Positions 8,332 to 17,354 of a stretch of DNA of 64,000 bases are shown piece after piece. Origin of the DNA: Novosphingobium huizhouense. Its GTDB lineage: Bacteria; Pseudomonadota; Alphaproteobacteria; Sphingomonadales; Sphingomonadaceae. Numbering within the stretch: position 1 is the stretch's first letter; each line of letters starts with the position of its first letter. The DNA lies in contig NZ_JAILXZ010000001.1 of assembly GCF_020179475.1 (NCBI RefSeq), forward strand, positions 248,001 through 312,000, given 5' to 3'. A model generated the notes under the pieces. The model was not told where the DNA came from. It saw only the letters and a program-made list of their open reading frames with translations, and searched no databases. Position numbers and translations under genes: made by a program.

Positions 8332-9575
8332 GCCGGCACGACCTTATTATCGTGGGCGGCGGCCTTGCCGGCTCCGCCCTCGCCTCGGTCATGGCCCGTG
8401 CCGGCAGACAAGTGCTGCTGCTCGAAAAGTCGACGGTCTACGAAGACCGCGTGCGCGGCGAATGGATCGCGCCCTGGGGCGTTACCGAAGTCCGCCGCGT
8501 CGGCCTCTACGACACGCTGATGGCGGCGGGCGGCCACCACCTCACCAGCCACGTCACCTACGACGAAACCGTCGCCCCGGGCGAAGCCGAAGCCAAGGCC
8601 ATCGACCTCGGCATCTTCGCGCCCGATGTGGCGGGGCCCTTGTGCCTGCGCCACCCGGTCCACTGCCAGACGCTGTTCGACAAGGCCGGCAGCGATGGCG
8701 CGACCACGCTGCGCGGGGTCGAGGTCAGGCAAGTTCAGCTCGGCGCCGATCCGTCCGTCACCTACGTCCACGACGGCGTGGAGCACACCGCCCACGCCCC
8801 GCTCGTCGTTGGCGCCGAAGGCCGCCAGTCGCTGGTGCGCAAGGCTTGCGGCCGCGCGCTGGTGCAGGACAAGCCTCACCACTGGTTCGCGGGACTGCTG
8901 GTCGATGGCGTCGAAGGCTGGAACGATACCCGCCAGGCGATCGGCACCGAGGACGACTTCGCCTTCCTCGCCTTCCCGCAAGGGGGAACGCGCATGCGCG
9001 TCTACGGCGGCTGGGCGCTCGACCAAGCCAAGCGCTTTGCCGGGGCAGACGGCGCGGACAAGTTCCTCGCCGCCTTCCGCATGAAGAGCGCGCCGCACAA
9101 CGACGCCATTGCCGACGGCACCCCCGCCGGCCCGCTCTACGCCTATTACAACAACAGCTCGCTCGTCGATGCGCCGCACGCGCAAGGCGCGGTGCTGGTG
9201 GGCGATGCGGCCGGCTGGAACGACCCGATCCTCGGCCTCGGCCAGTCGATCACCTATCGCGACGTGCGCATGGTGAGCGACATCCTCAAGGATACGGCAT
9301 CGGGCGCCGCGCCCGATTTCCGACCCTACGAGGAAGAGCGCCGCGAACGCATGCGCCGCCTGCGCTTTACCGCCTATATCCAGGCGACGCTCGACATGGA
9401 GTTCGACGAAAGGGCGCGCGCGCGCCGCCACCGCTATCACGAGCTGGGCGCGGTCGATCCCACCATCGGCATGCACGCCGCCGCGGTCCTCGCCGGGCCC
9501 GAGGCGCTGCCGCCCGAAGCCTTCACCCGCGAACACGCCGCGCGCGTGCTCGGCGAGGAACCTGCCTTCGCCTGA
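8328..9575 (+). CDS. FAD-dependent monooxygenase / oxidoreductase, 415 aa
   Basis: Flavoprotein of the PHBH-like class A group. The N-terminal Rossmann motif VGGGLAGSALA is at about residues 8-18, an Arg-containing RGEWIAPWG segment follows, and the second FAD contact VLVGDAAGWNDP lies at about residue 287. The ATG overlaps the synthetase stop as ATGA. It is the last gene before the hairpin cluster at 9598-9697 and so closes the operon. Expected role is hydroxylation or epoxidation of the pathway substrate, but related folds also include geranylgeranyl reductases, so the reaction is uncertain. Confidence 0.8.
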   Translation: MSRHDLIIVGGGLAGSALASVMARAGRQVLLLEKSTVYEDRVRGEWIAPWGVTEVRRVGLYDTLMAAGGHHLTSHVTYDETVAPGEAEAKAIDLGIFAPDVAGPLCLRHPVHCQTLFDKAGSDGATTLRGVEVRQVQLGADPSVTYVHDGVEHTAHAPLVVGAEGRQSLVRKACGRALVQDKPHHWFAGLLVDGVEGWNDTRQAIGTEDDFAFLAFPQGGTRMRVYGGWALDQAKRFAGADGADKFLAAFRMKSAPHNDAIADGTPAGPLYAYYNNSSLVDAPHAQGAVLVGDAAGWNDPILGLGQSITYRDVRMVSDILKDTASGAAPDFRPYEEERRERMRRLRFTAYIQATLDMEFDERARARRHRYHELGAVDPTIGMHAAAVLAGPEALPPEAFTREHAARVLGEEPAFA

Positions 9576-9597
9576 CCGGACCGACCGTCATCGGCTA

Positions 9598-9636
9598 GTC
9601 CGGCGCCGCGGGTTGAGGGACCCGCGCGCGCCGGAC
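9598..9636. terminator. GC-rich hairpin 1 with TGAGGG loop after the plus-strand operon
   Basis: A 16-nt left arm starting GTCCGGCGCC and a 17-nt right arm enclose the loop TGAGGG at 9614-9619, with a single bulge. No T-run follows directly. First of three consecutive hairpins between the convergent operons. Confidence 0.55.
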
Positions 9637-9642
9637 CTGTCC

Positions 9643-9666
9643 GGCCCGTCGCTTGGGAGACGGGCC
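9643..9666. terminator. Hairpin 2 between convergent operons
   Basis: GGCCCGTC (9643-9650) pairs perfectly with GACGGGCC (9659-9666) around an 8-nt loop. It lies between two stronger hairpins. It may help block read-through from either side. Confidence 0.4.
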
Positions 9667-9667
9667 C

Positions 9668-9700
9668 GGGGCGCCTGCTTGAGGGAGCAGGCGCCCCGTT
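9668..9700. terminator. Strong hairpin 3, likely bidirectional terminator
   Basis: Two perfect 12-nt arms (9668-9679 and 9686-9697) enclose the loop TGAGGG, followed by GTTTG on the plus strand. The stem is very stable and lies between the converging ends of the monooxygenase gene and the alcohol dehydrogenase gene. The loop is the same as in hairpin 1. Confidence 0.7.
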
Positions 9701-9727
9701 TGCCTTACGGTCGGTCCTGCCGCTGCC

Positions 9728-10822
9728 TTACCGCCAGGGCTGGACCATGATCTTCACGTCGCCCCCCGGCTGGCCCAGCCGCTCGAACGCACCCGGCGTA
9801 TCGTCGAGCGAAACCTCGCCGGTCAGGAACGGCGCGCCGTCGATCGCGCCTTCGCCCAGCGCGTGGAGCACTTCGGCGAATTCGTCGGGGGTATAGGCGA
9901 ACACGAAGCTGAAGCGCAGCTGCTTGTTGATCGCGATCACCGGCAGGATGCGGTCGTCTTCCTGGCACGCGCCCACCACCACGACATGCGCCGTCGGCGG
10001 GGCCTGCTCGATCAGCGATTGCAGCATGCCGGGCACGCCCACGCATTCGAAGATCACCGCATCGCGGATCATGCGTCCGGTCAGTGCCGCCTGCCCCATC
10101 GAGGCGAGCGTCTGCGGCACATCGAACGCTTCCCACTGCCCGTGCGGCGATGCCGCGCCCGGATCGAGCACCACGTCCGCCCCCAGCCTTTCGGCCAGCG
10201 CCCGCCGCGCCGGACTGAAGTCCGCCGCAATCACCGGCCCCACGCCGCGCCGCTTCAACGCGACGATCACGGCAAGGCCGATCGGGCCGCAGCCGACCAC
10301 CAGCGCCACCGATCGGTCGGTCAGGTGCGCGGCATTGACCGCATGCAGCCCCACCGCCAGCGGCTCGGTCAGCGCCGCGCTCTCGCTGGCAAGGCCGTTG
10401 GGCACTTCAAGGCACAGCGCTTCGGTCAGCACCATCCGCTCGGCATAGGCGCCGCGGAACCTGGTCGAAAAGCCGATCAGCTCGCCGCCCTGTGGCCCGA
10501 ACGCGAACGGCGTCGAAACCACGCGCGTGCCCGCCTTGAACCTGCCTTCGCTGCCCGGGCCGCTTTCGAGCACCTCGGCGCAGAATTCGTGGCCCATGAC
10601 CAGGTCCTGCGCCGGATCGATCGTGTCCGATGCGCCCGAGCGGCGGCCCATCTCGACCGTGTGCTCCAGGCTGTGCACCGCGTGCAGGTCCGATCCGCAG
10701 ATGCCGCAGGACAGCACCCTGGTCAGGATCTGGCCTTCGCCGGCCACCGCCTCGGGAACGTCGTCGACCAGCAGGCGCGGGCCGCGGCGAACCACGGCCC
10801 GCATCGTCGCGCCGTGGCTCAT
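9728..10822 (-). CDS. Zinc-binding alcohol dehydrogenase family protein lacking the structural-zinc loop, 364 aa
   Basis: Medium-chain dehydrogenase. The catalytic-zinc region shows CGICGSDLH and, after an insertion of about 20 residues, MGHEF; the NAD-binding Rossmann motif VVGCGPIGLA is near residue 183. The four-cysteine structural zinc loop of classical members is absent: the corresponding region (FAFGPQGGELIGF) has no Cys. ATG 10822 overlaps the cupin stop as ATGA, so the longer open frame upstream is not used. It ends a minus-strand operon that converges on the synthetase/thiolase operon, and it may oxidise an alcohol intermediate of the same pathway. Confidence 0.82.
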   Translation of the reverse strand: MSHGATMRAVVRRGPRLLVDDVPEAVAGEGQILTRVLSCGICGSDLHAVHSLEHTVEMGRRSGASDTIDPAQDLVMGHEFCAEVLESGPGSEGRFKAGTRVVSTPFAFGPQGGELIGFSTRFRGAYAERMVLTEALCLEVPNGLASESAALTEPLAVGLHAVNAAHLTDRSVALVVGCGPIGLAVIVALKRRGVGPVIAADFSPARRALAERLGADVVLDPGAASPHGQWEAFDVPQTLASMGQAALTGRMIRDAVIFECVGVPGMLQSLIEQAPPTAHVVVVGACQEDDRILPVIAINKQLRFSFVFAYTPDEFAEVLHALGEGAIDGAPFLTGEVSLDDTPGAFERLGQPGGDVKIMVQPWR

Positions 10823-11373
10823 TCGGCGGGGACCATCTGTCCGGCGAGTTCGCTGGGCTTGCGTTCGCCCACCCATGCGTCCTGCTTGTCGGCCAGCGCC
10901 TGCGCGGTCTTGTTCCAGTAGCTTTCGGTCTTGCCGAGGAAGCGGATGTCGAACTTGTCGGCGGTGCGGAACTCCAGCACCTCGACCCCGTTCGGGCCCG
11001 GCTTGTAGGTATAGGGCACGTTGCTGCCCACGAAGAACCCGTCGCCCGGCCCCAGCTCCTCGGTGCCGAGCTTCAGCGAGCCTGCCACGATGTAGTAGAG
11101 GCAATCGGCGTTGTGGGTGTGCAGCGGCAGCGGGAAGCCGCTCTTGAACCAGGCGTAGGTCAGGCTCATCCCCGGCATCGAGAACAGCTCCTTGACGACG
11201 TTGCCGGCATCCTTGGCCGTCACTTCGCCCGCCTTGGCGAGGCCCGCCTCGATGATCGGGGTGAGCCCGGCATATTCCATGTGGCTCAGCTCGTTGAAGT
11301 CCTTCGCCGTCGCCGCGCGGTAGATCTTGAACGGAGCGACGTCGGCCATCGCCTTTTCGGTTTCGTCGGTCAT
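10819..11373 (-). CDS. Cupin-domain protein, 184 aa
   Basis: Single cupin barrel in the C-terminal two thirds. Motif 1 is PLHTHNADCLYYIVAGSL, keeping the HxH metal ligands; motif 2 (PGDGFFVGSNVPYTY) has Tyr where metal-binding cupins have His, so metal binding may be incomplete. The N-terminal 70 residues are charged and helical. ATG 11373 was chosen because GAGGAG lies about 8 nt upstream; a GTG at 11403 would overlap the previous gene but has no such site. Lying between an SDR and an alcohol dehydrogenase, it may be an isomerase or lyase of the pathway. No function is assigned. Confidence 0.75.
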   Translation of the reverse strand: MTDETEKAMADVAPFKIYRAATAKDFNELSHMEYAGLTPIIEAGLAKAGEVTAKDAGNVVKELFSMPGMSLTYAWFKSGFPLPLHTHNADCLYYIVAGSLKLGTEELGPGDGFFVGSNVPYTYKPGPNGVEVLEFRTADKFDIRFLGKTESYWNKTAQALADKQDAWVGERKPSELAGQMVPAE

Positions 11374-11399
11374 GGCACTCTCCTCGGGGGTTGTCTGGT

Positions 11400-12179
11400 T
11401 CACGCGCCCATCAGCGGGCGCAGGTCGGGTTGCCCGGTATGGGCGGTCAGGCCGCCGTCGACCGGGATCGAAGCCCCGGTCAGGTAGCTGGCATCGTCGC
11501 TCGCGAGGAATGCGGCGACGGCGGCGATCTCAGCGGGATCGGCAAAGCGGTTCATCGGCACGCGCCGCTCCCAGTCGGCGCGCAAGCCCTGGATCGCATC
11601 GACGCCGGTCACCAGCAGCGGCGTATCGACCGGCCCCGGGCAGATCGCATTGGCGCGGATGCCGTCCCTGGCGTGGTCGATGGCAAGGCAGCGGGTGTAG
11701 TTGATCACGCCGGCCTTGGCCGCGTTGTAGGCGGTGAAGGCATAGTCGGCCGCCATGCCCGAAGCGCTCGCAGTGTTGACGATCGCCCCGCCGCCGCGCT
11801 GGCGCATGAACGGGATCACCGCCTTCGAGCCGTAGAACACGGCGTCGAGATTGATCGCGATCACCCGCTTCCATTGCTCGATGTCGAGATCCGGCGTCTC
11901 GCCGAAGCAGCCGATGCCGGCGTTGTTGAACAGCACGTCGATCCCGCCGAAGGTGTCTGCCGTCGCCTGCGCCAGCGCGGCCATCGCGGCGGGGTCGGAC
12001 ACATCGACTTGGCGGAAGGCCGCGCGCTCGCCCAGTTCGGCGGCCAATGCGCCGCCCTTCTCTGCATCGAGGTCGGCGATCATCACGCTGGCGCCCTCGC
12101 CGTGCAGCCGGCGCACGAACGCCGCGCCGATGCCCGAAGCGCCGCCTGTCGCGATCGCAACCTTGTCCTTGAACCGCAT
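11400..12179 (-). CDS. SDR family oxidoreductase, 259 aa
   Basis: Short-chain dehydrogenase of classical length: TGGASGIG at about residues 11-18, NNAG near 87, catalytic Ser in NTASASG and Tyr/Lys in AYNAAKAG, and a VDGG segment near the end. ATG 12179 has GGGAG about 8 nt upstream and removes a 26-residue non-conserved extension. The stop lies about 27 nt before the cupin start. A TetR gene lies directly upstream on the same strand, so it is probably read together with or just after that regulator. Confidence 0.85.
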   Translation of the reverse strand: MRFKDKVAIATGGASGIGAAFVRRLHGEGASVMIADLDAEKGGALAAELGERAAFRQVDVSDPAAMAALAQATADTFGGIDVLFNNAGIGCFGETPDLDIEQWKRVIAINLDAVFYGSKAVIPFMRQRGGGAIVNTASASGMAADYAFTAYNAAKAGVINYTRCLAIDHARDGIRANAICPGPVDTPLLVTGVDAIQGLRADWERRVPMNRFADPAEIAAVAAFLASDDASYLTGASIPVDGGLTAHTGQPDLRPLMGA

Positions 12180-12263
12180 TGCCTGCTCCCGAAGGCGCGC
12201 GTTGGTCCGCATCGCCGTTTGCGCGGCCAAGCTGGCACCGCGCGGGGAGTCGGTCAACCAAAA

Positions 12264-12926
12264 CTAATCAAGCATGACCAGTTTGTCGCGCTGCGCTTCG
12301 CAATAGCGGCGATGGCTTGCCTTCATCTCTTCGAGCGCCGCGTCGATCATCGGGCGCGGCTGGTGCAGGCGATGCTCGATCACCAGGCCGCGCACGCTCG
12401 CCACCAGCCACCAGCCGCGCGCCACGAAGGCGTCGGGATCGGGCAGACCCGCCTCGCGCGCCATGTCGAGGAACTGGACGCGGATGTCGGCCTCGACCTC
12501 CTCGATGATCGGGCGGATGCCTTCGGCAAGCTCGCGGTCCCAGCCCGCCGCGGTCACGATCTCGTTGAGCGCGAGGCCTTCGGGGCTCGAATGCGCCTGC
12601 CACATCACGTCGGCATGGCTCGCCATCCGCTCGAACGGATCGGGCTTGGCCTCGGCAGCCTTGCGTGCGAGCTCGATCACCGCCTCGAGCGTGCGCTCGG
12701 CGGTCGCCACCGCCAGCGCGAGGCGGTTGGGGAACTGGTGCAGCACCGATCCCCGGCTGATCCCGCTTTCGGCCATCACGCGCTCGATCGTCATTGCGGC
12801 GAACCCCGAAGAGACGATCACCCGCACCGTGGCATCGAGGATGCGCGCGCGCGTGTCGGCGCCGCGCCGGGTCAGCTTGCGCGGGCGGGCAACGGGAGCA
12901 TCGGCGTGGGCGGGCTGGCTGGCCAT
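12264..12926 (-). CDS. TetR family transcriptional regulator, 220 aa
   Basis: Second TetR-type regulator of the catabolic region. The DNA-binding domain is at about residues 20-68 (RARILDATVRVIVSSGF, then MTIERVMAESGISRGSVLHQFPNRLAL), followed by a helical ligand domain rich in acidic residues. ATG 12926 is preceded by AAGGA; a GTG six codons upstream is the alternative. It sits inside the minus-strand operon between two SDR genes rather than divergently, so it probably controls the promoter before the SDR at 11400-12179 or the one at 13770. The inducer is unknown. Confidence 0.82.
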   Translation of the reverse strand: MASQPAHADAPVARPRKLTRRGADTRARILDATVRVIVSSGFAAMTIERVMAESGISRGSVLHQFPNRLALAVATAERTLEAVIELARKAAEAKPDPFERMASHADVMWQAHSSPEGLALNEIVTAAGWDRELAEGIRPIIEEVEADIRVQFLDMAREAGLPDPDAFVARGWWLVASVRGLVIEHRLHQPRPMIDAALEEMKASHRRYCEAQRDKLVMLD

Positions 12927-12984
12927 GCCGTTCCTTGTCACCAAGCGCGCCCTGTGGTCAACCGCATGGCCCGCGCCACGCGCC

Positions 12985-13770
12985 TCAATAGATCGTGTAT
13001 CCCCCGTCGATCACGATATCGTCGCCGGTGTGGAAGCGCGAGGCGTCGCTGGCGAGATAGACCGCGATGGCCGAGAAATCGTCGCCCTCGCCCCAGCGCC
13101 CGACCGGCGCGCGCATGATCACCTGGCGCTCGAACTTCTCGTTGTCCTGCATCGGTCCGGTCAGGTCCGAGCGAATCCAGCCCGGCAGCAGCGTATTGAC
13201 GCGGATGCCCTTGCGCCCCAGCTCGACCGCCATCGCCCGCGTCATCGTCACCACCGCGCCCTTGCTCGCGGCATAGTGCTCGTTGCGCGCCGCGCCGTGG
13301 ATCGCGCTGGTCGACGAAATCGACACGATCGAGCCGCCGCGGTCCTCGGGGTTGGCTTCGCCCCGCGCCAGCATGTGCCTGGCCGCCTCGCGCATCGTCC
13401 AGAACGCGCCGTGGACGTTGACCGCCTCGATCCGCCGCCAGTCCTCGATCGCGATGTCGAACATGCTCGCCCGCCCGATCGAGATGCCGGCATTGGCGAT
13501 CGCCGTGTCGATCCGGCCGAACTCGTCGACGATCTTCTCGACGCCCGCGATCACCGCCGCCTCGTCGCCGACGTCGACCGCCTCGCACCGCACCTCGCCG
13601 CCGAAGGCGCGCAGCGTCTCGAGCGCGCGCGCGTTCTTGTCCGGCTTGTTGCCCCAGATCACGACGCTCGCGCCGTGCATGGCCAGGCCCTTGGCCATGC
13701 CGAGGCCGATGCCCCCGTTGCCCCCGGTGACCAGCGCCACCTTGCCGGTCAGGTCGAACAAGCCCTTCAT
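12985..13770 (-). CDS. SDR family oxidoreductase, 261 aa
   Basis: Short-chain dehydrogenase with TGGNGGIG at about residues 14-21, catalytic Ser in SISSTSAIHG and Tyr/Lys in HYAASKGA, and the terminal IDGGYTIY. Length is typical of 3-oxoacyl-ACP reductase-like or gluconate 5-dehydrogenase-like members. ATG 13770 has GAGAGGAG about 8 nt upstream; the open frame continues further but without conserved sequence. It is the first gene of the minus-strand operon and sits immediately upstream of the TetR gene. The pathway role is inferred only from context. Confidence 0.85.
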   Translation of the reverse strand: MKGLFDLTGKVALVTGGNGGIGLGMAKGLAMHGASVVIWGNKPDKNARALETLRAFGGEVRCEAVDVGDEAAVIAGVEKIVDEFGRIDTAIANAGISIGRASMFDIAIEDWRRIEAVNVHGAFWTMREAARHMLARGEANPEDRGGSIVSISSTSAIHGAARNEHYAASKGAVVTMTRAMAVELGRKGIRVNTLLPGWIRSDLTGPMQDNEKFERQVIMRAPVGRWGEGDDFSAIAVYLASDASRFHTGDDIVIDGGYTIY

Positions 13771-13810
13771 CACGCGCAACTCCTCTCGCATCCGCGCCGG
13801 GCGTTGCTCG

Positions 13811-15895
13811 TCATTTCGCGGCAGCATCTCCGGCAGGCTTGTCAGTACGATACTTGTCGAACCAGGCAAGTATCGCCGCCGCCTTGGCCGCCGATTGCGA
13901 CGGACGGCCGGCAAGGCCGTGGTGGCTCGCGCCCGGCACCTTGACCAGCGCGGTCGGCACGCCGCGGATCTGAAGCGCGGCGTAGTACTGCTCGGCTTCG
14001 GAAACCGGCGTGCGGTAGTCCTCGCTGCCGACCACCACCAGCGTCGGCGTCTTGACGTTGCCGACCAGGCTCAGCGGCGACCGGCTCCAGTACGCCATCG
14101 GGTCTTCCCACGGCTTCTTGTCGAACCAGTAGCGCGAGGTGAACGTCGTGCCGTCCATGGTCAGCGCCTCGGACAGCCAGTTGATCACCGGCTTCTGCGT
14201 CGCCGCCGCCTTGAACCGGTCGGTCTTGCCGACGATCCACGCGGTCAGCACACCGCCGCCCGATCCGCCGGTGACGAACAGGTTGTCGGGGTCGGCAACC
14301 CCGCTCGCGATCGCCGCATCGACCGCCGCGATCAGGTCGTCGTAGTCGGTGCCGGGATAGGCGCGGTCGATCAGGTTGGCGAACTCCGCCCCGTACGAGG
14401 TGCTGCCCCGCGGATTGGTGTAGAGCACCGCATAGCCGTGCGCGGCATAGAGCTGCACGTCGGTCGAGAACGCCGGGCCATAGGCGGCGTTCGGCCCGCC
14501 GTGGATTTCCAGGATCAGCGGCGCGCGCTTGCCCGGCTGCAGCCCGGGCGGCACCGCCAGCCAGGCGTCGATGGCGCGGCCGTCGGGCGCGGTCACCGGC
14601 AGCTTGCGCACCGGCGCCATCGCCTTGTCGGCCAGCCACGTGGCGTTGAGGCCGGTCAGCTTGCGCGGGGCGCCCCCGCTCGTCACCCACAGGTCCGCCG
14701 GGCGGTCGGGGCCGCTCGCGGTATAGGCGACCGTGCCGTTCCTCGCGACCGAGTAGTCCCCCCCGGTATAGGGCCGGTCGTAGCCGGTCCCTGCCGAAAG
14801 GCCGCTCGCCAGCAGCTTGGTCGATCCGTCGAGGCCGATGCGGGCGACCTTCTTCTCGCCCTTGTCGTCGTAGGACACGACCAGCGCATTGCCGCTCCAC
14901 ATCACCCCGTCGATGCTGCGGTCGAGTTTGGCGGTCAGCGACCGCGCGCCGCTGCCGTCGCGGTTCATCACGTAGAGCTGGTTGTTCTCGTAGGACCGGT
15001 ACTTGTCGTCGAAGCCGAGGTAGGCGATCATCCGCCCGTCGGGCGAGACCTGCGGGTTGCCGTCGGGGCCATAGCGCTTGGTCAGCTGGGTCAGCGCCCC
15101 CGAGCCGACGTCGAGCGACCATACCTCGCTGTCGTTGGCCTCGCGCTCCCAGTCGGCGCGGCGGTTGGCCGAGAACACGACCGAGCGGCCATCGGGCGTC
15201 CACGACAGCGGCGCGCCGTCGTCGAACTTGCCGAAGGTCAGCTGGCGCGACGCGCCCCCTTCGGCCGAGATCAGGAACAGATGGTCGAAGCCCGGCGCGA
15301 TGTAGCCCGCATCGTCGTAGCGATAGGTCACGCGGTCGATGATCTCGAGCCCGTCCGCCCACTTCGCGCCCTCGGGCTTGTCGGGCGCCTTGCCCAGCTT
15401 CAGCCCCTCGTCGGCAACGCGCATGGTGAAGGCGATCGCCTTGCCGTCGGGCGACCACGACAGCCCGCCCGGCGCCTCGACCAGCGTCGTCAGCTTGGCG
15501 TCGGCCCCGCTGTCGAGCCAGCGCACGTGCAGTTCCGGGCCTGCCCCTTCCCCGCTGCCGCGCCCGACATAGGCGATGCGCTTGCCGTCGGGCGACCAGC
15601 GCGGCGACCCGCCGGCAACGAGCGGGGTGTGCCGCCCGCTGGCAAGGTCGACCAGCCAGATCGTGCGCACTTCCTTGTCGGCCATGACATCGGCCGAGCT
15701 GCGCACATAGGCGACCTTGCTGCCGTCGGGGCTGATCTGCGGATCGGTCGCGCCTTCGAGCTTGAACAGGTCGTCTCCGGTAAAGCTGCGCTCGGGCGCG
15801 GCGCTCGCCGCCAGCACCGGAGCCGGCGAAGCAACCAGCGCGAAGGGCGCCGCGGTCAGAAGGAAAAGCGCGGCGGCACGGGACGTCAGGGCCAT
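13811..15895 (-). CDS. S9 family serine peptidase (acylaminoacyl-peptidase type), secreted, 694 aa
   Basis: An N-terminal signal peptide (about residues 1-30: hydrophobic FLLTAAPFALVA stretch ending PVLAASA) indicates export. A beta-propeller with repeated SPDG motifs (residues 45-390) precedes an alpha/beta-hydrolase domain. The catalytic Ser is in TGGSGGG, the Asp in VGSEDYRTP and the His in GASHHGL, giving the S9C order Ser-Asp-His. Length fits dipeptidyl or acylaminoacyl peptidases that clear N-terminal residues from short peptides. ATG 15895 begins the signal peptide; the frame upstream is open but has no signal. Likely periplasmic peptide scavenging. Confidence 0.9.
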   Translation of the reverse strand: MALTSRAAALFLLTAAPFALVASPAPVLAASAAPERSFTGDDLFKLEGATDPQISPDGSKVAYVRSSADVMADKEVRTIWLVDLASGRHTPLVAGGSPRWSPDGKRIAYVGRGSGEGAGPELHVRWLDSGADAKLTTLVEAPGGLSWSPDGKAIAFTMRVADEGLKLGKAPDKPEGAKWADGLEIIDRVTYRYDDAGYIAPGFDHLFLISAEGGASRQLTFGKFDDGAPLSWTPDGRSVVFSANRRADWEREANDSEVWSLDVGSGALTQLTKRYGPDGNPQVSPDGRMIAYLGFDDKYRSYENNQLYVMNRDGSGARSLTAKLDRSIDGVMWSGNALVVSYDDKGEKKVARIGLDGSTKLLASGLSAGTGYDRPYTGGDYSVARNGTVAYTASGPDRPADLWVTSGGAPRKLTGLNATWLADKAMAPVRKLPVTAPDGRAIDAWLAVPPGLQPGKRAPLILEIHGGPNAAYGPAFSTDVQLYAAHGYAVLYTNPRGSTSYGAEFANLIDRAYPGTDYDDLIAAVDAAIASGVADPDNLFVTGGSGGGVLTAWIVGKTDRFKAAATQKPVINWLSEALTMDGTTFTSRYWFDKKPWEDPMAYWSRSPLSLVGNVKTPTLVVVGSEDYRTPVSEAEQYYAALQIRGVPTALVKVPGASHHGLAGRPSQSAAKAAAILAWFDKYRTDKPAGDAAAK

Positions 15896-16172
15896 GATCA
15901 GGTTTCTCTCGCAACGGTCTGATTGCAAAGCGGTATGCGGCCCCCGACGCGCCTGCGCAAGAGCACGCCCGACAAAGGTCGCCACGAGGACCGCCGCATT
16001 CTTTCCGACGCCGCGGCAAGGGGCTGCGAGGGGGGGGCTGCGTGGGGGCGCTGGCGTCCGTCCCCGGCGCCCCTTCGCCGCCCCATCTCCTGCCGTCATG
16101 CGTCCCGGAACAGGCCATTCGACTGCCAAAAGGCGTGGCGCGCCTTGCCCGGCTCGCCTACCTTCGGTGCCC

Positions 16173-17354
16173 ATGACCACCCCTGCCGACCGTCTTTCGC
16201 CCGTCTACACCGGCCTGCCGCTCACCATCTTCGAACGCATGTCGGGCCTCGCCCGCGAATCCGGCGCGATTAATCTCGGCCAGGGCTTCCCCGACGATCC
16301 GCCGCCGCAGGCGCTGTCCGACGCCGCGGTCCGCGCCTTTTCCACCCGCTCGCAGCAGTACCCGCCGATGACCGGCCTGCCCGAGCTGCGCGACGCGGTC
16401 GCCGCGTTCTATGCGCGCGAACAGGGCCTCGACCTTGCCCGGGACCATGTCGTCGTCACCTCGGGCGCCACCGAGGCGGTCGCCTGCGCGATCCTCGCCG
16501 TGGTCCGCCCGGGCGACGAAGTGATCGTCTTCTCACCCGCCTACGACGTCTATGCGCCGATGGTCCGCCGCGCCGGCGCAACGCCGGTGTTCGTGCCGCT
16601 CGCGCCGCCGCTGTGGTGCTACGACGAAGCCCGCATCCGCGCCGCGCTCACGCCCCGCACCCGGGCGATGATCGTCAACGATCCGCTCAACCCTGCGGGC
16701 ACCGTCGCCAGCGACGACGATCTCGCCATGCTCGCGCGGATCGCCTGCGAGCACGATCTCGTCGCGATCTGCGACGAAGTCTGGGAAACGGTGCGCTTCG
16801 ACGGCCGGCGCCATCGCTCGCTGCTGGCCGAACCGGGGATGGAGAGCCGCGCGATCAAGATCGGCTCGGCCGGCAAGATCTTCGGCGCCACCGGGTGGAA
16901 AGTCGGCTGGCTGATCGGCGCGCCGGAAATGGCCGCCGTGCTTGCCAAGGCGCACCAGTTCCTCACCTTCACCACGCCGCCGATGCTGCAATGGGCGGTG
17001 GCCGAGGGCCTTGCCGACCCGGCGATCCCGCGCGCGCTCCACGAACGCTGGAGCGCCTCGCGCCTCGCGTTGCTCAACGGGCTGTTCGAGGCCGACTTCG
17101 CGGTGACCGCCAATGCCGCGACGTGGTTTGCCTGCATCGACCTCGCCGCCACCGGCATCGCGCTCGACGATGCGACCTTCGCCGAGCGCCTCGTCCGCGA
17201 GGCCGGCGTCGCGACGATTCCGGTCTCGGCGCTGTGGGAGGGCGACGCGGCCCCGACCCATGTGGTCCGCCTGTGCCACTGCAAGCCGCTCGCGACGATC
17301 GAGGAGGCCGTGGGACGGCTGGCGCGCTGGCGCGAGGGCTTGGGCCACGGTTGA
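16173..17354 (+). CDS. PLP-dependent class I/II aminotransferase, 393 aa
   Basis: Fold type I aminotransferase. Visible features are INLGQGFPD at about residues 33-41 (typical of the methionine/kynurenine aminotransferase branch), the cofactor contact SGATEAV, NDPLNPAGT, the Asp-Tyr-position ICDEVWE and the Schiff-base Lys in SAGKIFGATGWKVGW. The C-terminal VVRLCHCK carries the expected carboxylate-binding Arg. ATG 16173 has no good Shine-Dalgarno sequence but begins the conserved region. It is divergent from the S9 peptidase gene; the 277-nt gap between them shows no further gene. The substrate may be methionine or an aromatic amino acid. Confidence 0.88.
   Translation: MTTPADRLSPVYTGLPLTIFERMSGLARESGAINLGQGFPDDPPPQALSDAAVRAFSTRSQQYPPMTGLPELRDAVAAFYAREQGLDLARDHVVVTSGATEAVACAILAVVRPGDEVIVFSPAYDVYAPMVRRAGATPVFVPLAPPLWCYDEARIRAALTPRTRAMIVNDPLNPAGTVASDDDLAMLARIACEHDLVAICDEVWETVRFDGRRHRSLLAEPGMESRAIKIGSAGKIFGATGWKVGWLIGAPEMAAVLAKAHQFLTFTTPPMLQWAVAEGLADPAIPRALHERWSASRLALLNGLFEADFAVTANAATWFACIDLAATGIALDDATFAERLVREAGVATIPVSALWEGDAAPTHVVRLCHCKPLATIEEAVGRLARWREGLGHG

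Noticed and set aside
9728..11104. A longer alcohol dehydrogenase starting at 11104
   Set aside because: The extra 94 codons are an off-frame read of the cupin gene. ATG 10822 couples to the cupin stop and begins the conserved domain.
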